A stretch of DNA of 64,000 nucleotides from assembly GCF_900117415.1 (NCBI RefSeq), contig NZ_FPEI01000005.1:806001-870000 (forward strand). Direction: 5' to 3'. The translations under genes were made by a program, and so were the position numbers. Source of the DNA: Hyphomicrobium sp. CS1BSMeth3. Its GTDB lineage: Bacteria; Pseudomonadota; Alphaproteobacteria; Rhizobiales; Hyphomicrobiaceae. The notes under the pieces are model-generated. The model was not told where the DNA came from, ran no database searches, and saw nothing but the letters and a program-made list of their open reading frames with translations. Shown piece by piece: positions 16,117 through 25,901 of the stretch (the stretch's first letter is position 1; each line of letters begins with the position of its first letter).

Positions 16117-18006
16117 GTGGCTACTCCTCCAAAGAAGAAAGAAGCCCCGACCGAGCCCTTCAAGCGGGTGCTCGGTCTTGCCGCGCGCGCCATCGCCGGC
16201 GACGACGAGATGCAGGTCACCTACGCGCCGGGCAAGCCCGAGCTCGACGGCAAGGCCATGCAGCTCCCCGAGCCGTCGCGCGCTCCTTCGAAGAAGGAAA
16301 TCGCGGTCATCCGTGGCTGGGCCGACAGCCTCGCGCTGACGGCCGCCATGCACGACGAAAAGTTGCACAAGCGCCTCGTGCCGGGGGCGGGTCCTGCGCG
16401 CTCCGTCTTCGAGGCTGTCGAGCGCGCCCGCGTCGAGGCCATCGGCTGCAATCGTATGCAGGGCATGGCGTCGAACCTCACCGCGAAGGTCGAGGACCAG
16501 TACGCCCACGGCCGCTTTGCCCACGTGACCGAGCGCGCCGAGGCGCCGATCGAGGACGCCCTCTCGCTCATCGTGCGCGAGCGCCTCACCGGACTGAAGC
16601 CACCGGCCTCTGCGCAGGCTCTGGTCGATATCTGGCGCCCCTGGATCGAGGAGCGCGCTGCCACGACGCTCGAGCGCATGGGCGACGCGGCAACCAGCCA
16701 GTCCAAGTTCGGCCGGTTGATGCGCGACATGCTGCGCGATCTCGAGCTCTCCGAGGAACTTGCCGACGGCGAGAAGGAGGAGGGCGAGAGCGACGACGAG
16801 CAGCAGCCCGACGGTGGCGAATCCGAGTCGCAGGACAGCGACGAGGGAGCCGAGGCCGACGAGCAGCCGAACGACGAGCAGCAGGCTGAGGGCGAGGAAG
16901 GCGAGACCACCGAGGCCTCCGACGCCGGCGAGACCGAGGACTTCGACCTCGACGCCGAAGGCGATGAGAGCGCGGAGACCAACGAGCCCTGGCGTCCGAA
17001 CACCAACGTTCTCGATGACCCGGAGCGCTTCGGCTACAAGGTCTTCAACAAGACCTTCGATGAAGAAATCGACGCGGCGGAACTTTCCACTCCCGACGAG
17101 CTCGAGCGCCTGCGCGCGTTCCTCGACAAGGAGCTGCGCAATCTCTCCAGTGCCGTCTCCCGGCTCGCCAACAAGCTGCAGCGCAAGTTGCTCGCGCAGC
17201 AGAATCGTGCCTGGGACTTCGACCTTGAGGAAGGCCTTCTCGACACCGCGCGCCTGACCCGCGTCGTCATCGACCCCATGCACGCGCTTTCCTTCAAGCA
17301 CGAGCGCGACACCGACTTCCGCGACACGGTCGTGACGCTGCTGATCGACAACTCGGGCTCCATGCGCGGGCGGCCGATCATGGTCGCGGCCTGTTGCGCC
17401 GACATTCTCGCGCGTACGCTCGAGCGTTGCGGCGTCAAGGTCGAGATCCTCGGCTTCACGACACGGGCCTGGAAGGGCGGACAGTCGCGCGAGGCCTGGC
17501 TCGCCGCCGGCAAGCCGGCCGCGCCGGGCCGCCTCAATGATCTGCGCCACATCGTCTACAAGCGCGCCGACGCACCCTGGCGGCGTTCGAAGCAGTCGCT
17601 GGCGCTGATGATGCGCGAGGGTCTGCTCAAGGAGAACATCGACGGCGAGGCACTGGCCTGGGCGCACAACCGCCTGCTGGGGCGGACCGAGCATCGTCGT
17701 ATTCTGATGATGATTTCCGACGGTGCGCCGGTCGATGATTCGACGCTGTCGGTGAATACGGGCTGCTATCTCGAACGCCACCTTCGCCAGGTGATCGAGG
17801 AGATCGAGACCCGCTCGCCTGTCGAGTTGATCGCCATCGGCATCGGTCACGACGTGACGCGCTACTATCGTCGCGCGGTGACCATCACCGACCCGACCGA
17901 GCTCGCCGGCGCCATGACGGACAAGCTCGTCGAGCTGTTCGAGGAAACGACCGGTCCGGCGCGTGGCGACGGGCGCAGTCGCCCCGCTGCAGCAGGCCGT
18001 AGGTAA
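16117..18006 (+). CDS. cobT: Cobaltochelatase CobT subunit
   Basis: Partner of CobS in the aerobic cobalt chelatase. The 629-residue protein has the family N-terminus ([26 protein letters not shown]) and a long Asp/Glu-rich low-complexity linker around residues 205-290. A C-terminal von Willebrand A domain follows, with the metal-binding DNSGS motif ([16 protein letters not shown]). The GTG at 16117 is chosen because homologues align from there; the next in-frame Met would remove the conserved N-terminus. The expected ribosome-binding region falls inside the 3' arm of hairpin D (GGGACACTAG), so initiation may be structure-sensitive. Confidence 0.94.
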   Translation: MATPPKKKEAPTEPFKRVLGLAARAIAGDDEMQVTYAPGKPELDGKAMQLPEPSRAPSKKEIAVIRGWADSLALTAAMHDEKLHKRLVPGAGPARSVFEAVERARVEAIGCNRMQGMASNLTAKVEDQYAHGRFAHVTERAEAPIEDALSLIVRERLTGLKPPASAQALVDIWRPWIEERAATTLERMGDAATSQSKFGRLMRDMLRDLELSEELADGEKEEGESDDEQQPDGGESESQDSDEGAEADEQPNDEQQAEGEEGETTEASDAGETEDFDLDAEGDESAETNEPWRPNTNVLDDPERFGYKVFNKTFDEEIDAAELSTPDELERLRAFLDKELRNLSSAVSRLANKLQRKLLAQQNRAWDFDLEEGLLDTARLTRVVIDPMHALSFKHERDTDFRDTVVTLLIDNSGSMRGRPIMVAACCADILARTLERCGVKVEILGFTTRAWKGGQSREAWLAAGKPAAPGRLNDLRHIVYKRADAPWRRSKQSLALMMREGLLKENIDGEALAWAHNRLLGRTEHRRILMMISDGAPVDDSTLSVNTGCYLERHLRQVIEEIETRSPVELIAIGIGHDVTRYYRRAVTITDPTELAGAMTDKLVELFEETTGPARGDGRSRPAAAGRR

Positions 18007-18035
18007 TCTCCACTCAGGTGGTGTAGGATAATTCC

Positions 18036-18067
18036 GGCGCCGGCATCAGAATGCCGGCGCCTTTCTT
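18036..18067 (+). terminator. Intrinsic terminator after cobT
   Basis: A perfect 11-bp stem GGCGCCGGCAT/ATGCCGGCGCC with a 4-nt loop is followed by TTTCTT. It lies 30 nt after the cobT stop. Confidence 0.8.
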
Positions 18068-18106
18068 ATGTATGCTGTGCTCGAATTCGCTCAACGGGAT
18101 CGACCT

Positions 18107-19201
18107 ATGCATCTCGCGCCACTTCGCCCACACACCTTTCGCGCCGTGTGCCTCGCTGCCGTGCTTGCCGCCGGTATGCTCACGGGCCTTTCGATGCCGG
18201 TCACGGCTCAGAAAAAGGCAATCTCAGCAACCGAGAAGATTTCCGCGCTCGAAATTTCGGCGCGGCGGCTAGACAGCTTCCAACGCGGTCTCGCCGGCAC
18301 GAAGAAGTTCGGACGCCTCGAATTCCGCGGCGGTCTCGTTCTGACATCGTCCGACGAAAGGTTCGGGGGGATCTCGGGCCTGATCATCGCGCCTGACGGA
18401 CGGCGCTTTCTCGCCATAACGGATCAGGGCCACTGGCTTTCGGCCGAGATCGCCTACGCGGGCGCGGCGCCGAGCGGCATCGAGAAGGCGCGGATGGGCC
18501 CCATTCTCGCGCTCAACGGCCGGCCGCTCACGCGCAAGCGCGATGCCGACGCGGAAGAGATCGCGCTACTTTCCGGCACGCTCAAGAACGGCGTTGCTCT
18601 GGTCGCTTTCGAGCGCAATCATCGCCTCGTGCGCCATCCAGTCATCGACGGAGCGCTTGGCCGGCCGACCGGCGTTGTCACGCTGCCGCCCGACGCACGC
18701 CGCATGAAAAGCAATAGCGGCCTCGAAGCCGTTACGGTTCTGCGTGGCGGTCCCAACCGCGGTGCGATCCTGGCGCTCGCCGAGGATTTCCGCGACGCCA
18801 ATGATCATCACACGGGCTGGCTGCTCGGCAAAGGTGCGCCTCAGCGCCTGGCGATCAAGGACATCGGCGGCTTCGCGCTGACCGGCGCTGCGGCGCTGGA
18901 TGACGGATCGGTATTGATCCTCGAGCGCCGCTTCCGCATGACGGAAGGCGTCAAAATGCGCCTGCGCCACGTACCAACGGACGAGCTGAAGCCTGGCCGT
19001 GTCATCGAGGGCGAAACGCTGATCCAGTCGGACATGAGCTACGAGATCGACAACATGGAGGCGATCGCCGTTCACACCGCGCCTGGCGGCGAGACGGTCA
19101 TCACGCTCATGTCGGACGACAACTTCAACCCGCTCCTTCAGCGCAACCTGCTGCTGCAGTTCACGCTGCATCGGTCCGGCGCCAAGTCCTCGTCGCAGTA
19201 G
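18107..19201 (+). CDS. Secreted esterase-like activity of phytase family protein
   Basis: A 364-residue protein with an N-terminal signal peptide (MHLAPLRPHTF, then the hydrophobic CLAAVLAAGMLTGL, ending near PVTAQ), so it is exported to the periplasm. The mature part resembles the phytase-like domain proteins: GGISGLIIAPDGRRFLAITDQGHWLSAEI, LNGRPLTRKRDADAEEIALL, SNSGLEAVT and YEIDNMEAIAVHTAPGGETVITLMSDDNFNPLLQRNLLLQF. Despite the family name, phytase activity is not established for such proteins. The ATG at 18107 is preferred; a start at 18068 would lie in the terminator of cobT. Confidence 0.88.
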   Translation: MHLAPLRPHTFRAVCLAAVLAAGMLTGLSMPVTAQKKAISATEKISALEISARRLDSFQRGLAGTKKFGRLEFRGGLVLTSSDERFGGISGLIIAPDGRRFLAITDQGHWLSAEIAYAGAAPSGIEKARMGPILALNGRPLTRKRDADAEEIALLSGTLKNGVALVAFERNHRLVRHPVIDGALGRPTGVVTLPPDARRMKSNSGLEAVTVLRGGPNRGAILALAEDFRDANDHHTGWLLGKGAPQRLAIKDIGGFALTGAAALDDGSVLILERRFRMTEGVKMRLRHVPTDELKPGRVIEGETLIQSDMSYEIDNMEAIAVHTAPGGETVITLMSDDNFNPLLQRNLLLQFTLHRSGAKSSSQ

Positions 19202-19206
19202 CGGGA

Positions 19207-20568
19207 TCACACCGCGCGTGCGTGGCGCGATGGCGCCATGCCATGCCCATCGAACGGGGCCGCGGCGAGCCGCAGGAACGGCCGCCCGTCTTCAGTGATG
19301 CGCACCGCACGCCGATCACGCTCTACCATGCCGTAGGCAGCAAGCTCATCGAGTTTCGCGAGATCCTCGTCGAAGAAGCTGGGGTCGGCGCCGTGCGTGT
19401 GCGCAAGCTCGGCGAGATCGACGGAGCCCTGGCACATGAGTTGCGCGATGGCGTCGCCCCTGAGCTTGTCCTCCGGCGAGAGGGCATAGCCTCTGACCGT
19501 TGCGAGCCGGCCGGCGTCGATGGCGCGATAGTAGGCGCCAAAGTCGGGTGCATTCTGCACGAAGCCCTGCGGCAGACGGCCGATCGCCGAAGCTCCGAGC
19601 CCGATGAGCGCGTCCGCCTCGTCGTCCGTGTAGCCCTGGAAGTTTCGATGGAGGCGCCCTTCCCGCGCCGCCGTTGCAAGCGGATCGTCAGCACGGGCGA
19701 AGTGATCGAGGCCGATGGCTTCATAGCCCGCCGTGGTGAAGGCATCGAAGGCAGCACGCGCCTGCGCGAGGCGCGCCTCGGCGCCCGGAAGCGCGCTCTC
19801 CGCGATCAGCCTTTGATGCGTCTTGAACCAGGGAACGTGCGCATAGCCGAACAGAGCAATGCGGCTCGGCGCCAGCGTCAGCGCGCGCGCGATCGACCGC
19901 TCCAGATCATGCTCGCTCTGCTCGGGCAGGCCATACATCAGGTCCATGTTGATGGCCGCTATGCCGGCCTCGCGCAGCGCATCGACGGTGCGCGCCACCA
20001 TCTCAAACGGCTGAATACGGCCGATCGCGCGTTGCACATGCGGATTGAGATCCTGGACGCCGAGGCTAGCACGCGTGACACCCATGCCGGCGAGACCACG
20101 CGCGATGGCATTGTCGACATGGCGCGGGTCGAGCTCGACGGCGTGTTCCGAAACATGTGTGAGATCGAAGCGGCGCGCCAGACGCGCGACCACCTCGGCC
20201 ATGCTCTCGACGCCAAGCATTGTCGGCGTGCCGCCGCCCCAATGCAGTCGGCGCACGACGCGGGCCGGTGTCAGATCGGCGATGAGATCGATTTCGGCCA
20301 ACAGACGCGCGAGGTAACTGTCGATCGGCTCGCGACGGCGTACGACCTTCGTATGGCAGCCGCAGTAGCTGCACATCTCGGCGCAGAAGGGGACGTGAAG
20401 ATAGAGAGACAGGGCCGCGTCGGAGGGGAGTGCGGCCAACCAGTCGGCATAGGTTGCAGCGCCGATCTCGGGCTTGAAGTGCAGCGCGGTCGGATAGGAT
20501 GTGTAACGCGGCACGGCCCGCTCGGCGAGTGCCAGATCAGTCCAGGTGCTGCGCGCGTTCGAGGCCAT
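19207..20568 (-). CDS. hemN: Oxygen-independent coproporphyrinogen III oxidase
   Basis: Radical-SAM enzyme converting coproporphyrinogen III to protoporphyrinogen IX without oxygen. The 453-residue protein contains VPRYTSYPTALHF, the cluster motif PFCAEMCSYCGCH (C-x3-C-x2-C plus the fourth Cys typical of HemN), the HWGGGTPTML stretch, INMDLMYGLPEQ and YTDDEADALIGLGASAIGRL. The ATG at 20568 is chosen; the frame upstream opens only with a TTG. A TTGAT-N4-GTCAA box lies 60 nt upstream, indicating induction under low oxygen. It follows soxG by 69 nt. Together with hemE and hemJ it supplies haem in aerobic and oxygen-poor conditions. Confidence 0.96.
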   Translation of the reverse strand: MASNARSTWTDLALAERAVPRYTSYPTALHFKPEIGAATYADWLAALPSDAALSLYLHVPFCAEMCSYCGCHTKVVRRREPIDSYLARLLAEIDLIADLTPARVVRRLHWGGGTPTMLGVESMAEVVARLARRFDLTHVSEHAVELDPRHVDNAIARGLAGMGVTRASLGVQDLNPHVQRAIGRIQPFEMVARTVDALREAGIAAINMDLMYGLPEQSEHDLERSIARALTLAPSRIALFGYAHVPWFKTHQRLIAESALPGAEARLAQARAAFDAFTTAGYEAIGLDHFARADDPLATAAREGRLHRNFQGYTDDEADALIGLGASAIGRLPQGFVQNAPDFGAYYRAIDAGRLATVRGYALSPEDKLRGDAIAQLMCQGSVDLAELAHTHGADPSFFDEDLAKLDELAAYGMVERDRRAVRITEDGRPFLRLAAAPFDGHGMAPSRHARAV

Positions 20569-20627
20569 TCGGCTCTGTCTCTGCTTCCGTTCTCGGGAAA
20601 CGGAACGATGCCGAGCCAATCGACGCC

Positions 20628-20641
20628 TTGATGCAGGTCAA
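20628..20641 (-). promoter_or_regulatory. FNR/FixK-type binding site upstream of hemN
   Basis: TTGATGCAGGTCAA fits the TTGA-N6-TCAA half-site rule of FNR, Anr and FixK regulators. It is 60 nt before the hemN start, overlapping the last codons of soxG. Oxygen control of hemN by this family is well established in related bacteria; here it is inferred from the site. Confidence 0.75.
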
Positions 20642-21243
20642 GCGACCGCGATGCCGTACTCCGCGGCGGAGGCGACGAGCCACGACCACAGGCTCTCGGC
20701 CGTGCTGCGCGCGGAAATGATCTCGAATGTCGGCGCCTCGTCGATCAGCGCGATCTGCAAGCCGATGTAGGACGTGCTTGTCTGCGCGGCATCGCCGACT
20801 TTGAAGGCAATGGCATCGAGATCGATCGATATGCCTTTCGCCAGCGCGTCGCGTGCGCGCGAGCCGGTGATCTCGAGGACCACGCGCCCGTCGCCTTGGT
20901 CCGTTGCGGCAGCGAGCCCATTGAGGTCATTGCGCAGGGTATCAAGCAGAGCTGCCGCGTCGGAACCGCGGCATAGGGCGAGCCATTGGCCGGGCGCTGT
21001 GCCGGTGACGGAGAGGGTTCCGTTGCCAGCTCGCTTCGAAGCATCAACAACCGGGATGCCCGCGTGACGCGAGAGCACTGCGGCGACGTCGGTCACGCGT
21101 CCGCGCCGTGCGATGATGCTCATGGCCGCGAAGTCCGTGACCTCGTGGATGCGCACGCCGGGATCGCCTGTCTGGGCGCCGAGAGCACCAGGCACGGCGA
21201 CGCCGGCCAGCGCAGAGCGGTTCATAATCTTTCGATCAGCCAT
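20638..21243 (-). CDS. soxG: Sarcosine oxidase gamma subunit
   Basis: Smallest-role subunit of heterotetrameric sarcosine oxidase, 201 residues. Recognised by position and by RKIMNRSALAGVAVPG, the ITGSRARDALAKGISIDLDAIAF segment and the C-terminal ESLWSWLVASAAEYGI. The ATG at 21243 overlaps the soxA stop by 8 nt and fixes the start, so the two are translationally coupled. It is the last gene of soxBDAG. Its 3' end overlaps the FNR-type box of hemN. Confidence 0.9.
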   Translation of the reverse strand: MADRKIMNRSALAGVAVPGALGAQTGDPGVRIHEVTDFAAMSIIARRGRVTDVAAVLSRHAGIPVVDASKRAGNGTLSVTGTAPGQWLALCRGSDAAALLDTLRNDLNGLAAATDQGDGRVVLEITGSRARDALAKGISIDLDAIAFKVGDAAQTSTSYIGLQIALIDEAPTFEIISARSTAESLWSWLVASAAEYGIAVA

Positions 21244-24214
21244 GGAGGCGTTCTCCCTTGGGATCGTAGAATATCGGATCGCACACCTCGGCCTCGACGT
21301 CGGTGCCGCGCAGCAGATCGACGAGCCGCACGCGCGTGCCGTGCTTCGAAGCGCCGCCTGCAATCAGCCCAAGGCCGATCCAGCGCTCGAGCGTCGGCGA
21401 GAAAGCGACCGACGTCACGTAGCCGAGATCGTTCGCCGTTGTTGCGGCCGCACCGATCGGGATCAAGTGTGCGCCGGCGCGGATGCGCACGGTCCAGTCC
21501 AACGATTTCAAGCCGACGAGGCCCCAGCGATCGGGCATGACGAGCGCAGGTCGCTCGGCAAGCACGCGGCCGATGTAATCCTTCTTTTTGGACATCATCT
21601 TGCCGAGGCCGAGATCGCGCGCCGTCGTCTGGCCGTTGATCTCGTTGCCGGCGACATGCCCTTTCTCGATGCGCATGATGCCCATGGCTTCGAGCCCATA
21701 GGGCTGAATGCCGAGATCCGCACCGGCCTTCATGATCGCTGTCGCTACAGCCGAGCCGACACCGGCCGGCACCGCCAGCTCATAGGCCAGCTCGCCCGAG
21801 TAGGAGATGCGAAAGAGACGCGCGCGCGTGCCGCCAAGGATCGTCACCTCGCGGGTCGTCAGATAGGGGAATGCGGCATCGGAAATATCGTGCTGGCGGT
21901 CCACGATGCGTGCGAACGTCTCGCGAGATTTCGGGCCGGCGATCGCCATCTGCGCCCATTGCTCGGAGATGCTTGCCATCTGCACGTCGAGGTTGGGCCA
22001 GAGACACTGGTGGCAGAATTCCAGATGCCGCATGATCCCGACAGCGTTCGCCGTCGTCGTGGTCATGATGAAATGATCGGGCGCGAGGCGCGAGGTCGTG
22101 CCGTCGTCCATGACGAAGCCGTCCTCGCGCAGCATCACGCCGTAGCGCGCGCGACCGGCCTGCAGCGTCGAGAACGTGTTGCAATAGACGCGATCGAGCA
22201 GCGTTGCAGCATCCGGCCCTTGGATGTCGATCTTGCCGAGCGTGGAAACATCCGTGAGGCCGACAGCCGAGCGCACGGCACGCACCTCACGCGCAGCACT
22301 TTCGAGCCAGTCCTTCTCGCCGGGTCGCGGGAACCATGAGGCACGCAGCCACGCGCCCGATTCAATGAAGACCGCGCCTTGCTCTTTCGCCCATGCGTGC
22401 AGCGGCGAAAGCCGCGTCGGGCGAAAATCCTTGCCGCGGTGGTGGCCGGCAAGCGCGCCGATCGCGACGGGCGTGTACGGCGGGCGATTGAGCGTCGTGC
22501 CGACGGAGGCGATCGGCTGCGCACGCTCGGAGGCGAGAATCGCGAGACCATTGATGTTCGACGTCTTGCCCTGGTCCGTCGCCATGCCGAGGGTCGTGTA
22601 GCGCTTGAGCAGCTCGACGCCGCGATAGCCCTCGCGGTTGGCGAGCCCCACGTCCTTGGCCGTCACGTCATTCTGGAAATCGATGAAGGCAGGGCCGCGC
22701 CCACCGGCGACATGCCACAGCGCACGGATGGCAGCCGGCTCGTCGTCGGCCTTCGGCAGTGGCGCTGGAGTTGCGTTGCGCCCGAGATCGCTCAGGACGC
22801 GCGCACCGGCATCGCGGCCGCTCGCGAGGCTTGCAGCGAGCGTCATCATGCCGTTAGCAGCGCCGATCACGCTCATGCCGGGCGGTAGCGTGCCCGGCAC
22901 GAAGGCGGCCAGGGCCTCGTTCCACGCTGGCCTGCCGCCGAGATGGCTCGTCAAATGCGTGATCGGCGACCAGCCGCCAGATACGGCGAGTACATCACAC
23001 GAAATGTTGGTGATGCGCCCGGAAGCCTCGCACACCTCGATGGCTTGCAGGCCGCGTGAACCGAAGGCACGCATGACTTGCGCACCGCGCAGGATGCGCG
23101 TCCCGTTCGCGGTGAGGTTCCTGCCAAGTGCTGGCGAAGCGTCCTCGCGACTGTCGATCACGGCCTCGATGCTGATGCCGGCAGCAGCAGCATCGATGGC
23201 CGTCCGCCAGCCATCATCGCAGCAGGTGAACACTGCAAGTCGCTGTCCGGGCGTTGCGGCGAAGCGATTGACGTAGCTGCGCACCGCGCCGCCCAGCATG
23301 ATGCCGGGGCGGTCGTTGTTGGCAAACACGAGCGGCCGCTCGAGCGCGCCAGAGGCGAGTATTGCGCGCCTGGCATAGATCCGCCACGTGCGCTGGCGCG
23401 GCGCAAACGGTGGCGGCACGGCGACATGATCGTTCACGCGCTCGATTGCGCCGTACGTACCGCCATCATAGACGCCGAAGACGGTCGTACGCCGCATGAG
23501 GCGGACGTTCGACATCGATGCGAGCTCGGCTGCTGCTATTGCGGCCCACGCGCTGCCGGGCGCGCTGTCGATTTCATGACGCTCGGCGTTGAGCCGCCCG
23601 CCCGGCACGAAATCTTCATCCGCCAGAATGACGCGCGCGCCGCTGCGTGCAACCGTCAGCGCCGCCATCAGACCGGCAGGCCCGCCGCCGATCACCAGCA
23701 CATCGCAATGCGCGTGCGCCTTCTCGTAGTGATCAGGATCTTCGGCGTCTGCGCTCCGCCCGAGGCCTGCAGCGCGGCGAATGAGCGGCTCGTACACCTT
23801 TTCCCAGAAGGCTGCGGGCCACATGAAGGTCTTGTAGTAGAAGCCCGCAGAGAGAAAGCTGCCGGCGAGACCGTTCAGCGCCAGCACGTCGAAGCCGAGG
23901 CTTGGCCAGCGGTTCTGGCTTTGCGCCTCGAGACCGTCGAACAGCTCGACGGTCGTCGCGCGTGTGTTGGGCTCGCGCCGTGCGCCAGCTCTCAGCTCGA
24001 CAAGTGCATTCGGTTCCTCGCTGCCGGCCGAGAGAATGCCGCGCGGACGGTGATACTTGAATGATCGACCGACGAGGCGGACGCCATTGGCGACCAGAGC
24101 TGATGCCAGTGTATCGCCGGCAAAGCCGGACATGGTGCGGCCGTCGAAGCGGAAGCGGATTGGCCGCGCGCGATCGATCTGACCGCCGGAAGGCAGACGC
24201 ATGGCGATGCTCAT
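21236..24214 (-). CDS. soxA: Sarcosine oxidase alpha subunit
   Basis: The 992-residue subunit that binds NAD and, with the beta subunit, oxidises N-methylglycine and passes the methyl group to tetrahydrofolate. Domains in order: an N-terminal ferredoxin-like segment (RFRFDGRTMSGFAGDTLASAL, FKYHRPRGILSAGSEEPN); an FAD/NAD-binding oxidoreductase domain with VLVIGGGPAGLMAALTVARSG; and, from about residue 600, an aminomethyltransferase (GCV_T) domain including LTDVSTLGKIDIQGPDAATLLDRV. The length matches the family. It overlaps soxD and soxG at its two ends. Folate-processing genes (glyA, purU, folD) often found nearby are absent from the window. Confidence 0.96.
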   Translation of the reverse strand: MSIAMRLPSGGQIDRARPIRFRFDGRTMSGFAGDTLASALVANGVRLVGRSFKYHRPRGILSAGSEEPNALVELRAGARREPNTRATTVELFDGLEAQSQNRWPSLGFDVLALNGLAGSFLSAGFYYKTFMWPAAFWEKVYEPLIRRAAGLGRSADAEDPDHYEKAHAHCDVLVIGGGPAGLMAALTVARSGARVILADEDFVPGGRLNAERHEIDSAPGSAWAAIAAAELASMSNVRLMRRTTVFGVYDGGTYGAIERVNDHVAVPPPFAPRQRTWRIYARRAILASGALERPLVFANNDRPGIMLGGAVRSYVNRFAATPGQRLAVFTCCDDGWRTAIDAAAAGISIEAVIDSREDASPALGRNLTANGTRILRGAQVMRAFGSRGLQAIEVCEASGRITNISCDVLAVSGGWSPITHLTSHLGGRPAWNEALAAFVPGTLPPGMSVIGAANGMMTLAASLASGRDAGARVLSDLGRNATPAPLPKADDEPAAIRALWHVAGGRGPAFIDFQNDVTAKDVGLANREGYRGVELLKRYTTLGMATDQGKTSNINGLAILASERAQPIASVGTTLNRPPYTPVAIGALAGHHRGKDFRPTRLSPLHAWAKEQGAVFIESGAWLRASWFPRPGEKDWLESAAREVRAVRSAVGLTDVSTLGKIDIQGPDAATLLDRVYCNTFSTLQAGRARYGVMLREDGFVMDDGTTSRLAPDHFIMTTTTANAVGIMRHLEFCHQCLWPNLDVQMASISEQWAQMAIAGPKSRETFARIVDRQHDISDAAFPYLTTREVTILGGTRARLFRISYSGELAYELAVPAGVGSAVATAIMKAGADLGIQPYGLEAMGIMRIEKGHVAGNEINGQTTARDLGLGKMMSKKKDYIGRVLAERPALVMPDRWGLVGLKSLDWTVRIRAGAHLIPIGAAATTANDLGYVTSVAFSPTLERWIGLGLIAGGASKHGTRVRLVDLLRGTDVEAEVCDPIFYDPKGERLHG

Positions 24215-24486
24215 GCTGCCTCTCCGTCGCCGCGTGTGCTGGCCAACGCGACATCCGCGATGATGTGCGTGCGCGTGTCGCGCGTCACGACCAGCCAGCG
24301 CCGGCAGCCGGCTGAGTGATACCAGAGCTCGCGATGCTGCCCGGCCGGGTTCGTGCGCAGGTAGGCATAGTCGTAGAACGCGGCCGCATCGTCGCCGCTC
24401 GGGCGAGCCATCAGCGCATCGGCGTCGCCGAGCACGGTGAACTCGTCATTCGATCGCTCGCCGCAATACGGGCACCGGATGCGCAT
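24211..24486 (-). CDS. soxD: Sarcosine oxidase delta subunit
   Basis: A 91-residue zinc-binding subunit. Ligand candidates are CPYCGER near the N-terminus and WYHSAGCRRWL in the middle, matching the Cys3-His pattern of SoxD. The RCPYCGERSNDEFTVLGDA start and TRDTRTHIIADV are family-typical. It starts 11 nt after soxB; its stop overlaps the soxA start (ATGA). The frame extends upstream into soxB, which is rejected. Confidence 0.95.
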   Translation of the reverse strand: MRIRCPYCGERSNDEFTVLGDADALMARPSGDDAAAFYDYAYLRTNPAGQHRELWYHSAGCRRWLVVTRDTRTHIIADVALASTRGDGEAA

Positions 24487-24497
24487 GTTCGTTTGCC

Positions 24498-25748
24498 TTA
24501 GTGCAGATTGGGCTGGGCGCCGGCGCCCTTCTCGTCGATGAGGCGACCGCTCGCGAAGCGGTCGAGGCGGAAGCCTGCGTTGAGCTCGTGCGGGGCATCG
24601 CGCGCGATCGTATGCGCGAAGCACCAGCCCGAGGCGGGCGTCGCCTTGAAGCCGCCGTAGCACCAGCCGCAATTGAGGTAGAGGCCGTCGATCGGCGTCT
24701 TGTCGATGATGGGCGAGCCATCCATGGACATGTCCATGACGCCGCCCCAGTGGCGCAGCATCCGCAGACGCCCGATGGCCGGCCAGAGCGCCATGCCCGC
24801 TTCGTGCACATCCTCGATGATGTAGAGGTTGCCGCGCTGGGCATACGAATTGTAGCCGTCGATATCACCGCCGTAGACGAGGCCGCCCTTGTCCGACTGG
24901 CTGATGTAGAAATGCCCGGCGCCGAAGGTGATGACCTGATCGATGGCCGGCTTGATGCCTTCGCTGACGAACGCCTGAAGCACATGGCTCTCGATCGGCA
25001 GCCTGAGACCCGCCATGGCGGCGACGCGCGAGGAATTTCCCGCGCAGGCAAGGCCGATCTTGCCGGCACGAATGAAGCCGCGTGTCGTCTCCACGCCGAC
25101 CGCGCGCCCTGTTTCAACGCGTATGCCCGTCACCTCGGTATTCTGGAGAATGTCGACGCCGCGACTGTCGGCGCCGCGCGCAAAGCCCCAGGCGACGGCG
25201 TCATGGCGCACTGTGCCGCCGCGTCGCTGCAGGAGGCCGCCCTGAATGGGAAAGCGCGCGTTGTTGAAGTCGAGGAACGGCGCCATCGAGCGCACGCCAT
25301 CTGCGTCGAGCAGCTCCGCATCGACGCCGGCAAGCCGCATGGCATTGCCGCGCCGCACGTAGGCATCGCGCTGGGCATCCGAGTGGTAGAGATTGAGGAC
25401 GCCGCGCTGACTCACCATCGCATTGTAGTTGAAGTCCTGCTCCAGGCCCTCCCAGAGCTTCATCGACCACTCGTAGAAGTGCGTGTTGTCGGGGAGCAGG
25501 TAGTTCGAGCGGATGATCGTCGTGTTGCGGCCGACATTGCCGGAGCCGATGTAGCCCTTCTCGACGACGGCGACGTTCGTCAGGCCATGCTCCTTGGCGA
25601 GGTAGTAGGCCGTTGCCAGTCCGTGCCCCCCGCCCCCGACGATCACGGCGTCGTAGTGCGCCTTGGGCTCCGGTTCGCGCCAGGCGGGCGTCCAGCCCTT
25701 GCCGCCGCGCAGGCCCTCCCTCAAAACGGCGAAGATCGAGTACTTCAT
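24498..25748 (-). CDS. soxB: Sarcosine oxidase beta subunit
   Basis: Catalytic FAD/FMN subunit, 416 residues. It has the Rossmann motif DAVIVGGGGHGLATAYYLAKEHG, VAVVEKGYIGSGNVGRNTTIIRSNYL and the C-terminal GLYLNCGWCYGGFKATPASGWCFAHTIA block, all characteristic of heterotetrameric sarcosine oxidase. GGGAGC precedes the ATG. First gene of soxBDAG; it faces the DUF2848 gene across 153 bp. The operon supports growth on sarcosine, glycine betaine or creatine breakdown products. Confidence 0.97.
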   Translation of the reverse strand: MKYSIFAVLREGLRGGKGWTPAWREPEPKAHYDAVIVGGGGHGLATAYYLAKEHGLTNVAVVEKGYIGSGNVGRNTTIIRSNYLLPDNTHFYEWSMKLWEGLEQDFNYNAMVSQRGVLNLYHSDAQRDAYVRRGNAMRLAGVDAELLDADGVRSMAPFLDFNNARFPIQGGLLQRRGGTVRHDAVAWGFARGADSRGVDILQNTEVTGIRVETGRAVGVETTRGFIRAGKIGLACAGNSSRVAAMAGLRLPIESHVLQAFVSEGIKPAIDQVITFGAGHFYISQSDKGGLVYGGDIDGYNSYAQRGNLYIIEDVHEAGMALWPAIGRLRMLRHWGGVMDMSMDGSPIIDKTPIDGLYLNCGWCYGGFKATPASGWCFAHTIARDAPHELNAGFRLDRFASGRLIDEKGAGAQPNLH

Positions 25749-25901
25749 GTCTGCTCCCGGCTGGCCGAGCTGCGTGCAGGCGCCTCGCGGTCTTAGAGCG
25801 AGATCGCCGCCGAGGGAAGCGGTGCCTCCTGCATATCAGGGCTTGATCATTAGGCACCGGCGCCCGATCCTCGCGCTTTCAGAGATCCGGGGAGCACCTC
25901 C

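Noticed and set aside
23078-24064. + strand frame antisense to soxA
   Set aside because: Mirror frame of a strongly coding high-GC gene, without ribosome binding site or recognisable domains. The same applies to other long antisense frames over soxA, cobT, rho and groEL.
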